Shown: positions 1 through 8,977, counted from the stretch's first letter. The stretch: 38,274 nucleotides of DNA from Actinoplanes sandaracinus (GCF_030009775.1 NZ_JASCTH010000044.1:1-38274), one strand, 5' to 3'. Program-made: numbers and translations. The notes: generated from the sequence alone by a model not told the origin.

Positions 1-922
1 GCGGGCCGAGATCCAGCCGCCACCAGCGCTCCGGAAGCTGCACGTCGCGCAAGTGGAGAGAGGAGCTGCGGGCCACCACCCGGACCGCCTCGGCGAGGTC
101 CGCCGGGGCGGCCCGCCGGCCGGCCGGCTCAACGACGGGCAGGCCGGAACCGGCGACCAGGCGCAGGGCGGCGGCGGCCCGCCGGTAGCGCTCACCGTGC
201 CCGACACGGCCGGCGCCCACCCGGGCGCCGGCCACGCCCGAGGCGATCCGGGTCGCGCGGGCGACGGCCGCCCGGTTCGCCTCCGCCCGGGCGGCGAGCG
301 ACTCCAGGAGAGCCGCGTCGGCCGCCTCACCCTGCCGCTCCACGAGCCGCAGCAGCCGTACGGTCTGGTCCCGGACGGCATCCCACAACTCACCGGACCG
401 CAGCAGGTCGTCGCTGGTGATCGCCTCCACCGCCCCGCCCCGGTCGGAGCGCACCCAGTCGCGCCCGGCCAGCAGGACGGGAACGCCGTCGCCGAAGGTC
501 TCGTCGTCGTTGCGCACCAGCGGCCCGCCGGTGCCGCGGACCCAGCAGACCGCCGCCGTGCCGGTGAACGTGACGCCCGCGGCCGCCGCCTCCACCTGCC
601 CGGCATACAGCACCCGGGCGTCGCGGGGTGGCTCCCGGTCGCCGCGGACCGCGGTGGCCAGCGCGGCCATTGTCAGATCGGCGGCCGCGGTGCCGTCCGG
701 AGGCGCGGACAGCGCGCGGAGCCGCCCGCCCGGCAGGGGAACGGCCAGCAGCCGCCACACCCCGGTCCCGGCGACGTCCGGCACCAGCCCGCCGGCCGGG
801 ATCCGGGCGACGAAGTGCCGCCGCGAGCGTGTTCCCCCGGGCCGGGCGCGGACCAGGAAGAGGTCGCTCGGGGCGTCCAGGATCAGGTGTCCGCCGTTGT
901 CAGTGACCGTCTCGGCCGTCAT
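1..922 (-). CDS. NHLM-type ABC transporter, second permease/ATPase subunit (3' part missing at window edge)
   Basis: Only the first 307 codons are present; the gene runs off the left edge, so the membrane and ATPase domains are not visible. The ATG at 922 follows an AAGGAG ribosome site and lies 15 bp after the stop of the peptidase-type ABC transporter. The visible part is a soluble N-terminal domain without a peptidase motif, ending in ...LPERWWRLDLGP. That layout, a long N-terminal domain ending in a WWR-D-GP segment just before the membrane region, matches the second ABC subunit of NHLM microcin/bacteriocin export systems as I recall that family. Context agrees: it is last in an operon with the HlyD-like adaptor and the C39-containing ABC protein. 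Role inferred: partner in exporting the mature peptide. The family call rests on context and partial sequence. Confidence 0.8.
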   Translation of the reverse strand, partial: MTAETVTDNGGHLILDAPSDLFLVRARPGGTRSRRHFVARIPAGGLVPDVAGTGVWRLLAVPLPGGRLRALSAPPDGTAAADLTMAALATAVRGDREPPRDARVLYAGQVEAAAAGVTFTGTAAVCWVRGTGGPLVRNDDETFGDGVPVLLAGRDWVRSDRGGAVEAITSDDLLRSGELWDAVRDQTVRLLRLVERQGEAADAALLESLAARAEANRAAVARATRIASGVAGARVGAGRVGHGERYRRAAAALRLVAGSGLPVVEPAGRRAAPADLAEAVRVVARSSSLHLRDVQLPERWWRLDLGP

Positions 923-937
923 CCGGCACGCTCCTTC

Positions 938-3115
938 TCACTGGTCCCGCACCAGTCGCGCGTAGTGCCCGTCGACGGCGACGAGCTCGTCATGGGTGCC
1001 GCGCTCGACCTCCCGGCCGTTCTCCAGCACGACGATCAGGTCGCAGTCGCGGATCGTCGACAGCCGGTGCGCCACGATCAGGCAGGTGGCGCCGCGACGG
1101 CGCAGGTGGTGGTCGATGACCTGCTCGGTCTGGGCGTCTAGGGCGCTGGTCGCCTCGTCGAGGACCAGCACCCGCGGGCGCCGCACCAGAGCCCGGGCGA
1201 TCTCCAGGCGCTGCCGCTGGCCGCCGGAGAAGTTCCGTCCGCTCTCCTCGACCGGAGCGCCCAGACCGCCGGGGCGGGACAGCACCGTGTCCAGCACCGC
1301 GGCGTCGGCGAGGGCGGCGACCACGTCCTCGTCCGGGATCGAGGTGTCCCAGAGCGTGATGTTCTCCCGGACGGTGCCCTCGAAGAGGACCTGCTCCTGG
1401 TCGACCATCGCCACGGTCGCCGCCCAGAGCTCCCGGTCGACCTGACCGCGTTCCCGGCCGTCGACGCTGATCCGCCCCGACCACGGCCGGTACAGGCCGG
1501 ACACCAGCCGGCCCACGGTCGACTTGCCGCTGCCGGAGCGGCCCACCAGGGCCACCCGGGCGCCCGGCGGCAGGTCCAGGTCGAAGTCGCGCAGCAGCGG
1601 CTCGGCCAGCGGGTTGTAACCGAAGGTGAGCCCCTCGATGCGCAGGTGCCCCTCCAACGGGACCGGGTCGCCCGGCGGCTCCGAGGGCTCCGGCACCGGA
1701 TAGCGTTCCACGTCGCGCAGCCGGCCCAGGTCGGCGGTCATCTCCTGCACCTGGGCGCCCACCGCGGTGAGCGCGGCGACCGGCCGGTTCATCGCCACCA
1801 CCAGCGTCTGCATGCCGAGCACGACGCCGATGCTGAGGCTTCCCTCCAGGATGCGCGGCCCGCCGAGCCCGAGCAGGACCGCGGTGTTGAGGGTGGCGAG
1901 CAGCGCGGGAACGACGGAGAGGATGGCGGTGGGCCGCCCCAGCCGCTGCTGGTCGTTGATCACCGCCGCGGCCCGGGAGCTGAACTGCTGATAGCTGTGC
2001 TGCTCGGCGCCGCCCGCCTTGACCGTCTCGATCATCTGGATGGTGGTGTGCACCGTGCTGAACAGCTTGCTGCGCTCGGCCTGCAGGCTGGCGACCGCGG
2101 TCGTCCGCAACGCCGACACCCACCGCAGGGCGAGCATGTTCAGCCCGCACAGGGCGACCGAGATGACGCCCAGAAGCGGATCATAAAGACAGAGCAGGCC
2201 GCCGTACGCGATGACGAGCGCCACATCCACCAGGGTCAGGGTCAGGCGTCTGGTGACCACGTCGGCTACCACGTCGGTGCTGCGGATCCGCCGGGTCAGG
2301 TCGGCGGCCTGCCGCTGGTCGAAGAAGGTGGCCGGCAGGCGCATCAGCCGCTGGAAGAGCCGGGCCGCGCTACTGAGGGCCAGCGCGGTCTCGGCCCTGA
2401 CCATCAGCCGTTCCTGCGCCAGCGCGGCGAGCAGCGTCACCAGCGCCGCACCCGCCATCACGGTGAGCAGCCCGGTGAGCGCCCCGCCGCCGCCGAGCAG
2501 CACGTGGTCGACGAAGATGCGGACCACGGCCGGCATGGTCAGGCCGACCACGGCGATCACCAGTCCGAGCAGCACGGCCTGGGCCGCCACCGCACGCATC
2601 CCCCGCCAGCGGGCGGCGAGGGCCGGCAGCGCCCGGAAACGGCTGCCACCGGGCCGGAACCGCTCCGGATCGGGAGTCAGCGTCAGCACCACGCCGGTGT
2701 AGCCCTCGTCGAACTCGGCCCAGCTCACCGGCCGCGGACCGGTCGCCGGATCGTTCACCCAGACCTTGCGGCCCATTCCCTCCAGCACCAGGAAGTGCTG
2801 GAACTTCCAGAACAGGATGGCCGGCAGCGGCACCGTGCCGAGGCGGTCGATCTCCATCTGGAAACCCTTGGCGGTCATCCCGTAGTGGCGGGCGCCCTTG
2901 AGGACGGTCGAGGCGGTCGAACCGTCGCGGCTCACCCCGCACCGTTCCCGCAGCTCCTCCAACGGCACGTGCAGGCCGTGGTGCGCCAGGACGATGCCGA
3001 GCGAGGCCGCCCCGCACTCCACCGCCTCCATCTGGATGACCGTCGGGGTGCGCACCCGGCGGCGGCGCGGCAGCCGGCTCTCCGGCCGGTCCAGGTCGAT
3101 CAGCTTCTCACTCAT
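938..3115 (-). CDS. NHLM-type peptidase-containing ABC transporter (C39 peptidase, permease and ATPase)
   Basis: A 725-residue three-domain exporter that should cleave the leader from the modified precursor and pump the core out. Residues about 24-150 form a C39 cysteine peptidase: Cys34 lies in QMEAVECGAASL, the His in FQHFLVLEG and the Asp in VNDPATG. Residues about 160-420 are the membrane domain. The C-terminal ATPase has Walker A GRSGSGKST, signature FSGGQRQRLEIARAL and Walker B VLVLDEATSALD. C39 enzymes cut after double-Gly or Gly-Ala/Ala-Gly type sites, which fits the Ala-Gly ending of both precursor leaders at 9083 and 9650. The ATG overlaps the stop of the HlyD-like gene by 4 bp (ATGA), so translation is probably coupled. 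Family assignment is secure; the substrate is inferred from the neighbourhood. Confidence 0.96.
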   Translation of the reverse strand: MSEKLIDLDRPESRLPRRRRVRTPTVIQMEAVECGAASLGIVLAHHGLHVPLEELRERCGVSRDGSTASTVLKGARHYGMTAKGFQMEIDRLGTVPLPAILFWKFQHFLVLEGMGRKVWVNDPATGPRPVSWAEFDEGYTGVVLTLTPDPERFRPGGSRFRALPALAARWRGMRAVAAQAVLLGLVIAVVGLTMPAVVRIFVDHVLLGGGGALTGLLTVMAGAALVTLLAALAQERLMVRAETALALSSAARLFQRLMRLPATFFDQRQAADLTRRIRSTDVVADVVTRRLTLTLVDVALVIAYGGLLCLYDPLLGVISVALCGLNMLALRWVSALRTTAVASLQAERSKLFSTVHTTIQMIETVKAGGAEQHSYQQFSSRAAAVINDQQRLGRPTAILSVVPALLATLNTAVLLGLGGPRILEGSLSIGVVLGMQTLVVAMNRPVAALTAVGAQVQEMTADLGRLRDVERYPVPEPSEPPGDPVPLEGHLRIEGLTFGYNPLAEPLLRDFDLDLPPGARVALVGRSGSGKSTVGRLVSGLYRPWSGRISVDGRERGQVDRELWAATVAMVDQEQVLFEGTVRENITLWDTSIPDEDVVAALADAAVLDTVLSRPGGLGAPVEESGRNFSGGQRQRLEIARALVRRPRVLVLDEATSALDAQTEQVIDHHLRRRGATCLIVAHRLSTIRDCDLIVVLENGREVERGTHDELVAVDGHYARLVRDQ

Positions 3116-3921
3116 CGGCCCAGCACCCAGTCCAGCGGCCGGTCCTGGCCCACCACGATCCGGCCGTCGACATCACTGATCGAGGTGAGCCGGAACGGCG
3201 GTGACGCCTTCGACCACAGCAGACCGGTGGGCGAGTCCGGGTCGGTGCGCAGCAGGACCACCACGCGTACCACGCTCCCGCCGTCCAGCAGCGGCCGCAC
3301 GTCCCGGCCGGAGCCGAGGAACGCGCGCAACGACTCCTCGGTCTCCGGGAACGCGCCGACCGTGCCGACGGTGCCCTGCAGGGTGCCGAAGACCGTGGTC
3401 GAGACGGCGGCCACGTCGACGTGGACCGGTTGCCCGGCGGAGAGCATCGGCGCGGTCGCGGCCGGCACGAACAACACCGCCTGGAGAGCGTCGCCGGGCG
3501 CGTCCAGACGCTCCAGTTCGGCGACCCGGGCCCCGCGCTCGACCACCTGGCCCTCGGCGATCAGGAGGTTGACCACGTAGGCGTCCCAGGGCGCGGGCAC
3601 CGTCACGATCCCGCCCGCCTCGTCCTGGACGCTGTATATCGGCGTGCCCTTGGACAGCGGCTGGTTCCGGTCGGCCCAGACCTTGACCACACGACCGGTC
3701 TCCGCCGCGTCGAAATCGGACACCCCGTGCGGGTGGATCAGCACCCCGCCGGCGGCGACCTCCCGGTCCAGGGTCGCCGTCGACGTCCAGGCGCCGGTGG
3801 CCAGGACGGTGACCACCAACGCGACGGTGAGCAGCCAACTCGGCACCGTGGTCAGCCGGGCCACCTGGTCCAGGCTCTCCGGCTGCTCCAGGTGACGCAG
3901 CGCCTGGCGGCGGAACATCAT
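3112..3921 (-). CDS. NHLM bacteriocin system secretion protein, HlyD-like adaptor
   Basis: A 269-residue membrane fusion/adaptor protein. The N-terminus MMFRRQALRHLEQPESLDQ is followed by one membrane segment around residues 28-48 (WLLTVALVVTVLATGAW) and then beta-rich, lipoyl-like halves (VVKVWADRNQPLSKGTPIY and AYVVNLLIAEGQVVERGARV). This pattern, opening with a '..L..PE.LDQ..' stretch, is typical of the HlyD-like partner in NHLM export operons. The start is the ATG at 3921, which overlaps the TGA of the SagB-like gene (ATGA); a second ATG follows directly. The downstream overlap with the ABC transporter start is also 4 bp. It should bridge or stabilise the two ABC subunits. In a Gram-positive it cannot contact an outer-membrane channel, so its exact mechanical role is unclear. 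Confidence 0.9.
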   Translation of the reverse strand: MMFRRQALRHLEQPESLDQVARLTTVPSWLLTVALVVTVLATGAWTSTATLDREVAAGGVLIHPHGVSDFDAAETGRVVKVWADRNQPLSKGTPIYSVQDEAGGIVTVPAPWDAYVVNLLIAEGQVVERGARVAELERLDAPGDALQAVLFVPAATAPMLSAGQPVHVDVAAVSTTVFGTLQGTVGTVGAFPETEESLRAFLGSGRDVRPLLDGGSVVRVVVLLRTDPDSPTGLLWSKASPPFRLTSISDVDGRIVVGQDRPLDWVLGR

Positions 3922-5390
3922 GGCCGGAGCCCGCCTTCGGCCAGGACCGAGCCCAGGGCGAAATCGGCCACCGCCGGCTCGGCCAGCGGATCGACGCCGG
4001 ACAGTTCGGCGAACGCGGCCGAGTCGCCGGAGCCGAGCGCGCACGGCGCCAGCCCCATCGCGGTGGCCACCAGGTACATCAGCTCGGTGAGCACCCCGCA
4101 GTGCTTGAGAATCATCGGATAGCCGATCCCCTCGTACTTCCACATGAGCCGGCCGACCCGCGCGGTGATCACCAGCAGCACCTGCGGCGGGCCGGCCATC
4201 GCGGCGGCCGCACGGGCGTACCCCGCCATCCGCTCGGCGAGCGGTCCGGGCGGGGCCAGCGCGCGTAGCTGGTGTGCCGTCCCGTCGTAGTGGTACAGCC
4301 CCGGCGACAGACCCTGGCAGCTCAGGACGAGCGGATAGATCTCCAGCTCGTAGAGCCCGCCCCCGCCCGGGTAGGGGCGGTGCCCCACCTCCACACCGTC
4401 GTGCTCGCCGGCCGGGCGGGTGGCCTGCACCCGGTACAGGAACTCGGCGAGCCGGTCCAGGCCGATCGGGTGCGCGTCGTCGTGCGCGCGGATCGACCGC
4501 CGGGCGCGGATCACGTCGGTCAGGGCCGGCTCGGCGGCGGCGACCGCGTCCAGATCCGGTTCCGGCAGGTCGGTCACCGGCGCGTCCGGGAAGGTCCGGC
4601 GCAACGGCTCGGCGGCCAGCCGGTCCTGGAACCGGTAGGTGCCGCCGACCGGCAGCGAATGCCTGCCGACCCGGGACCGGTGATGCACCTCCAGCTCCGC
4701 CGGCGACCAGAAGACGCCGGGCGCCGTGGACACGCCGGGCTCCTCGATGATCCCGGCGCTGAGCAACTCGTCGACGACCCGGCCGGCCACCGCCGTGGAC
4801 GCCCCGAGCACGGCGGCGGCCCGGTCGAGATCGCACCCCTGGGCCGCCGCGACGGCCAGCAGGCCCGCCACCCGGGGGTCCAGGCACCCGACGGCCACCG
4901 CGTGGGCCGGGCTGAGCGCGGACAGCGCCTCGCCGTCGGCGTCCAGCCGGGCCAGGCGGGACATCCGGTACCGCACGCCCGGCCGGTGCCGGGACGGCGG
5001 CGGCAGCACCGACGCGCCGAGCCCCTGCGGGTCGATCTCCAGCAGCGGCCGGCTGCCGGCGGACAGACGGCGGCGCAGCCAGGCGTGCGTGACCAGCCTC
5101 CGGAGCAGCACCTGAGCCCGCAGGATGCGGTTCTCGCCCTCGACCGCGGCGACCAGGTGCTGCACGGCGTCGTCGTCGAGCCATTCGTCGGCGAGCCGCA
5201 GCAGCATCGCCCGCCGGCCCAGACCGAGCCGTTCCATGTGCAACTGGAACCGGCCGTACTGGACGGTCATCGAGTCGTCGGCGCCGTTGGTCAGCGTGGT
5301 CCTGTCCCGGAACCGGTACTCCTCCCGCACCGGGAGCCGGCGCAGAGCGGCCGTTCCCGGTTCCGCGGGCACTGCGGTGATCGACGGCAC
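3918..5390 (-). CDS. SagB-type azoline dehydrogenase (nitroreductase fold, FMN)
   Basis: A 490-residue SagB/ThcOx-type flavoenzyme. Such enzymes oxidise azolines, made by the YcaO cyclodehydratase from Cys/Ser/Thr, to azoles. The N-terminal half (about 1-260) is a variable region common in this family. The C-terminal nitroreductase domain begins near ALTDVIRARRSIRAHD (flavin-phosphate-contacting Arg/Ser) and includes YPGGGGLYELEIYPLV and KYEGIGYPMILKHCGVLTELMYLVATAMGLAPCALG. The GTG at 5390 is chosen because GGAGG sits 5 nt upstream; an in-frame GTG at 5396 lies inside that ribosome site. The gene starts 17 bp after the YcaO stop and overlaps the next gene by 4 bp, so it belongs to one operon. 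It implies that azoles, not only azolines, are made. The likely substrate is the six-cysteine core of the precursor at 9083, by inference. Confidence 0.93.
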   Translation of the reverse strand: MPSITAVPAEPGTAALRRLPVREEYRFRDRTTLTNGADDSMTVQYGRFQLHMERLGLGRRAMLLRLADEWLDDDAVQHLVAAVEGENRILRAQVLLRRLVTHAWLRRRLSAGSRPLLEIDPQGLGASVLPPPSRHRPGVRYRMSRLARLDADGEALSALSPAHAVAVGCLDPRVAGLLAVAAAQGCDLDRAAAVLGASTAVAGRVVDELLSAGIIEEPGVSTAPGVFWSPAELEVHHRSRVGRHSLPVGGTYRFQDRLAAEPLRRTFPDAPVTDLPEPDLDAVAAAEPALTDVIRARRSIRAHDDAHPIGLDRLAEFLYRVQATRPAGEHDGVEVGHRPYPGGGGLYELEIYPLVLSCQGLSPGLYHYDGTAHQLRALAPPGPLAERMAGYARAAAAMAGPPQVLLVITARVGRLMWKYEGIGYPMILKHCGVLTELMYLVATAMGLAPCALGSGDSAAFAELSGVDPLAEPAVADFALGSVLAEGGLRP

Positions 5391-5407
5391 GGACACCTCC
5401 GGACGGG

Positions 5408-7720
5408 TCAGAAGAAGACGCTCAACGGGTTGATCGAGTCCTCGCCGCCGGCGCGCGGCGCACGTCCGATGGCCGCCGGCACCTGCCAGAGCCGGCCCGG
5501 GCCCAGCCTGCGCCAGAAGTGCCGCAGTCCCGGCGCCACGACCCGGGCCACGGCCAGCTCCAGCTCCGGGCGGGACTGGTCGACCACGATCAGCTCCAGG
5601 CCCGCGGTCCGGGCCGTGTCCACAGCCGCGGCCACCGCGGCCGAGGTGTCCGCCGCGGTGGGCTCCGGGTGGCGTGCCGGCGTGGTCGGCTCCTGATCCG
5701 GATCCGGCGACAGCCACGGCTGGTCCTCGGTCCGTACCGTGGTCAGCCATCGCGCGGTGTCCGGTTCGGCGCCGCGGTAGCCGCCCGTCGCGCCCGCCAC
5801 CGCCGCGGCCAGCGGAAGGAACTGGTTGAGTTCGCTCACCGCCCGGGTCAGCGCGACCGCGGCACTCGGATGCGCCCCGAAACCGACCAGCACCTCCCCG
5901 CCGCCGTCGCGTTCGCTGATCGCCGCGTAGACCGGGACCGGCAGGTCGGCGGTCAGGTCCAGGACCCACAGGCGCCGGCCGAGAGCGGTGCGGTAGTGCC
6001 GGCGCACGGCGTTGATCCACGGGTCGCCGGCGGCGTCCAGATCCACCCCCGGCAGGCGGGACCGGTGGTACCACCAGAGGGCGACCGCGTCCCGTTCGAC
6101 CAGCTCGTAGAAGCCCTGCAGGATCGCCTCGCCGACGGTGTTGCCCGCGGCGCAGCCGTTGGAGTCGGCGGGTCCCAGACTCAGGCGGGCCGCGTCCGGA
6201 TGCCCGTACCAGACGTAGGCGGCCGGAAGGTCGCACGGCCGGTCGTGGGTCAGCGACCAGCCGGTGGTCCACTCCAGCTCGGTGTCGTCGCCGACCGGCG
6301 CCGGCACGTGATGGAACCATCCGGCGTCCGGGTTGGTCAGGTCCCGCTCGGCGTACTGGCGGGCGGAGAAGTTCCGCAGCTCGGACATCGGCACGGCCCG
6401 GTCACGCCCGAGGGAACGGTAGGTGGCCCGCCGGGTGGGACGGTCGGCCCGCCACACCCCGCAGTACCGTTCGATCGCCTCGCCGATCGCGCTCACCCGG
6501 GCCTGCACCTCGGTGCGGCCCTTGCCGCCGCTGAGCCCGCGCAGGTTGCCGCGCAGCCGCTCCGGCCGGCGGGCCAGGGCGAAGTTGTGCCCGGCGGTGA
6601 AGCTGAACATCACCCCGCCGCCGTCGTCGCCGGTGGCCGAGAGCCGGGTCACCACACCGAGGTAGGGGCCCACCTGACGGTCCAGCAGCCGGAGGCTCTC
6701 CGCGGCGGACCGGGTCCGGCTGCCGGTCTCCGGGTCGGCGGAGAGCGGGTCGGGCTCCACCGTCACCCGGGGATCACCGCCGCCGAGCCGGGCGGGGTCC
6801 CCGCACGCCGGGCACTGCGGCAGCCGGACCAGCGGGTGCGTGCCGCCGCTCAGATCCCGGGTGTCCAGCGAGATCATGCGGCCGGTCACCCGCGGCGAGC
6901 GGCCCAGGACCGCCAGCACCGGCAGCTCGGCGGCGAGCAGGCCGGCCAGGACCGCGGTCGTCGCGTCTAGCGCCGCCCAGGCCGGGCTGGGCCGGTCGCG
7001 CTCGCCGCGCTGTTCGACGACGAAGTTGATGACCTCCTCGTTGTCCGTCCAGCGCCGCCGCAGGCACTCCCAGCAGCCGGTCTCACCGGGCCGCAGGTGC
7101 GGGCCGAGCAGCAGCACGTGCCCGTGCGGCCGGACCATCAGCCAGGGTCGGCCGGCGGCCAGGCAGGCGGTGTTGAGCCGGTCCAGCCGCGGGTCGATCA
7201 TCGAGCCCGGGGCGACCACGATCAGCTCGTCGCCGGTCCTGCGCTCGGTGAGCAGTGTGCCCTGCTCGTCGAGGAGCTCCGGGGATCCGATCGGGAGGAC
7301 CGTCACCGGTGGACCGAGGCCGCCGAGCCGGACGGCCAGATCGGCGACCGCCGGCGACCCGGCGTCGATCAGCAGCACCCGTCCGTCGCGCCGCCACTGC
7401 TCGGCCCGGTCCGGAGCCACGCCGCGGGCGTCCCAGGCGGCCGCCACCGGCCTCGGCGTCGCGCACGGATCGGCTGTCAGCAGGTTCAGCCCGTCGAGCC
7501 GGCGCAGCGCCCGGGCCAGAGCGGCGGCCGAGTGCCGGCCGACGAGCTCACCGACCACCTGACCGAGGGCGCGGCTGCCGTCGAGCATGCCGGCCAGCTC
7601 CGCCGCCACCGGATCCTCGATCATCACGTTGCGGGTCTCGCCGACCACCACCAGGTGGTCCTGGTACGGCTCGGCCAGGCGTATCGGCAGGTAGTCGTGG
7701 CGGAAACGGGGACGATGCAT
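5408..7720 (-). CDS. Fused E1-like/YcaO TOMM cyclodehydratase
   Basis: A 770-residue fusion of an E1/ThiF-like leader-binding part and a YcaO ATP-dependent cyclodehydratase. The N-terminal ~85 residues look like a small PqqD-type recognition domain (inferred). Residues ~85-320 are E1-like and carry two Cys pairs, CWEC near 216-219 and CPAC near 303-306, typical of the structural zinc site. The YcaO domain has the ATP-site motifs SAIGEAIERYCG (~405-416) and NTVGEAILQGFYELVERDAVALWWYHR. The reaction is phosphorylation of a backbone amide and cyclisation of Cys/Ser/Thr to azoline. The ATG at 7720 follows GAGGTGA by 5 nt; a GTG at 7729 is less well placed. The protein ends in NPLSVFF, so the usual Pro-rich PxPxP-type C-terminus of azole-forming YcaOs is degenerate. 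Downstream partner: the SagB dehydrogenase. Confidence 0.95.
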   Translation of the reverse strand: MHRPRFRHDYLPIRLAEPYQDHLVVVGETRNVMIEDPVAAELAGMLDGSRALGQVVGELVGRHSAAALARALRRLDGLNLLTADPCATPRPVAAAWDARGVAPDRAEQWRRDGRVLLIDAGSPAVADLAVRLGGLGPPVTVLPIGSPELLDEQGTLLTERRTGDELIVVAPGSMIDPRLDRLNTACLAAGRPWLMVRPHGHVLLLGPHLRPGETGCWECLRRRWTDNEEVINFVVEQRGERDRPSPAWAALDATTAVLAGLLAAELPVLAVLGRSPRVTGRMISLDTRDLSGGTHPLVRLPQCPACGDPARLGGGDPRVTVEPDPLSADPETGSRTRSAAESLRLLDRQVGPYLGVVTRLSATGDDGGGVMFSFTAGHNFALARRPERLRGNLRGLSGGKGRTEVQARVSAIGEAIERYCGVWRADRPTRRATYRSLGRDRAVPMSELRNFSARQYAERDLTNPDAGWFHHVPAPVGDDTELEWTTGWSLTHDRPCDLPAAYVWYGHPDAARLSLGPADSNGCAAGNTVGEAILQGFYELVERDAVALWWYHRSRLPGVDLDAAGDPWINAVRRHYRTALGRRLWVLDLTADLPVPVYAAISERDGGGEVLVGFGAHPSAAVALTRAVSELNQFLPLAAAVAGATGGYRGAEPDTARWLTTVRTEDQPWLSPDPDQEPTTPARHPEPTAADTSAAVAAAVDTARTAGLELIVVDQSRPELELAVARVVAPGLRHFWRRLGPGRLWQVPAAIGRAPRAGGEDSINPLSVFF

Positions 7721-7782
7721 CGGTCTCACCTCGCAGCCGGGTCACGGCGATTCTTGGCGGACAGTCCCCGCCGGCTCCAGTG

Positions 7783-7802
7783 ATGGCACCGATCCCTGCC
7801 GT
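7783..7802. promoter_or_regulatory. Candidate cluster operator, copy 1 (ATGGCA-N8-TGCCGT)
   Basis: A 20-bp dyad with arms ATGGCA and TGCCGT around an 8-bp spacer (CCGATCCC), one base off the perfect arms of the other two copies at 8956 and 9487. It lies 63 bp before the cyclodehydratase start, in the 122-bp gap after the lipoprotein gene. Same arms and same spacing in three intergenic regions of one cluster suggest binding by a dimeric regulator; the LuxR-type regulator at 15042 is the obvious candidate. No convincing -10/-35 pair was seen between this site and the start codon. Confidence 0.55.
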
Positions 7803-7842
7803 ACACCGGGCCCGGGTGACCGGATGGCCGAGCCACGCCGCC

Positions 7843-8835
7843 TCAGTCCGTCGCGGTGATCTCGGTGGCGGCGTCGGTCAGCCCGGCCACCGTGGCCGGC
7901 GCCCCGCTCGGAGGCACCTTCAGCAGGAACACCTCCACCCGGGAGACCGTGATGGTGTGGGCCCGCACCGCCTCGGTGCGCCCGGTGGCCAGCAGGTCCG
8001 GCGCGGGCGGGGCGAGGACCGCGTCGGCGCCGTCCTTCGTCGAGACGATGGTGTCGACCACGTTCAGGGTCAGGAACGCCACGATCCCGTCATCCGCCTT
8101 CGCCGCGCACGGCGCCCACTCCGAGGCGGTCAGCCGGCGGTCCACCTTCATGCCGGCGCCCTCCATCTGCTGGGTGTAGATGGACCAGCCGGCCGCGAGC
8201 TGGTCGTCGAGGACCGCGCTGCGTGCCAGGACCGTGGTGTCGGCGGGGCCGCCGATGCTGCGGGTGAAGACCTCGCCGGTGAGCGCGGTGCGCCGGGCGG
8301 CGTCCAGCATCTCGCCGGTGGGCCGCCCGGTCGCCCGGGTGAAGATCCCGGCGGCGGCCATCAGCGGGTCCGCGACCATCACGTGGTGACTGAGCTGCCA
8401 TCGGCCGCCGTCCGCGCGGACGAAGTGGCTGACGTCCGCGCGGGGCCGGTCCTCGGAGTCGACGGCCAGCTTCGCGGCGGCGACGAAGCAGTCCGCGGGG
8501 TCCGCCACGGCGAACACCGGATCCTGATGCCGGAACCCCGGTGACACCCGCTGGCTGAGCCGGGCCCGTTTCACCGCGGCGAGGCTGTTCTGCAGGGCGG
8601 GACCGGTCTCCCAGACGGCCAATTTCTCGCCGTCACCGCTCTTCGACGCCGCCGAGTCGCCCTGGTCGAACTCGGCGAGCACCGCCGCCGGGTCGAACCC
8701 GGCGGCACTGGCCTGAGCCGCCTCCGGCCGGGACGCCGCCGGCTCCGTGGCCGGGCCCGCGCATCCGGCGACGGCCAGGAAGAAGGCGGCGGGTATCGCC
8801 ATCCGCCCGAACCCGTCACGCCTGCGGCATGCCAT
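7843..8835 (-). CDS. Lipoprotein of unknown function in the RiPP cluster
   Basis: A 330-residue predicted lipoprotein. The N-terminus MACRRRDGFGRMAIPAAFFLAVAGC is a short lipoprotein signal peptide with a lipobox LAVAGC, so the mature protein should be anchored outside the membrane by Cys25. The rest is soluble, alpha/beta-like, and I recognise no catalytic motif. The ATG at 8835 is chosen because AGGTGG lies 6 nt upstream; an ATG at 8856 would add seven residues but has no better ribosome site. The gene is the first of the minus arm, 122 bp from the cyclodehydratase, with candidate operators on both sides. An envelope-anchored protein in an exported-peptide cluster could serve immunity, capture or sensing of the product, but this is speculation. 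The gene is intact, with no sign of frameshift. Confidence 0.85.
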   Translation of the reverse strand: MACRRRDGFGRMAIPAAFFLAVAGCAGPATEPAASRPEAAQASAAGFDPAAVLAEFDQGDSAASKSGDGEKLAVWETGPALQNSLAAVKRARLSQRVSPGFRHQDPVFAVADPADCFVAAAKLAVDSEDRPRADVSHFVRADGGRWQLSHHVMVADPLMAAAGIFTRATGRPTGEMLDAARRTALTGEVFTRSIGGPADTTVLARSAVLDDQLAAGWSIYTQQMEGAGMKVDRRLTASEWAPCAAKADDGIVAFLTLNVVDTIVSTKDGADAVLAPPAPDLLATGRTEAVRAHTITVSRVEVFLLKVPPSGAPATVAGLTDAATEITATD

Positions 8836-8953
8836 AAAAGACCACCTGATCCTCATCGTGCCCGTGCGGCGCCGTCCGCCGTGTGCCCGAGTATCGGCGG
8901 GATTCCCGGCGGCGCCCGGCGCGCGGCACGGGACGGTGCCCCGGTGGCCGGCA

Positions 8954-8977
8954 CCACGGCACCGATCGATGCCGTGG
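8954..8977. promoter_or_regulatory. Candidate cluster operator, copy 2 (CCACGGCA-N8-TGCCGTGG)
   Basis: The most symmetrical of the three copies: 8-bp arms CCACGGCA and TGCCGTGG around the 8-bp spacer CCGATCGA. It lies in the 247-bp divergent region between the lipoprotein gene (minus, start 8835) and the first precursor (plus, start 9083), so one bound dimer could serve both arms. Just upstream a second inverted pair, GGTGCC...GGCACC, is also present. The rest of this intergenic region is very G+C rich. A weak GATACT -10-like box for the minus arm lies at 8890-8895; none is clear for the plus arm. Confidence 0.6.

Noticed and set aside
897..905. Perfect TTGTCAGTG box on the plus strand
   Set aside because: It lies near the start of the minus-strand ABC gene, antisense to it, and no TANNNT box follows at 8 bp; no plus-strand gene starts nearby.
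1646..3580. Long plus-strand open frame (644 codons) over the export genes
   Set aside because: Antisense shadow of the ABC transporter and HlyD-like genes caused by high G+C; its translation is low-complexity Arg/His/Gln-rich with no domain.
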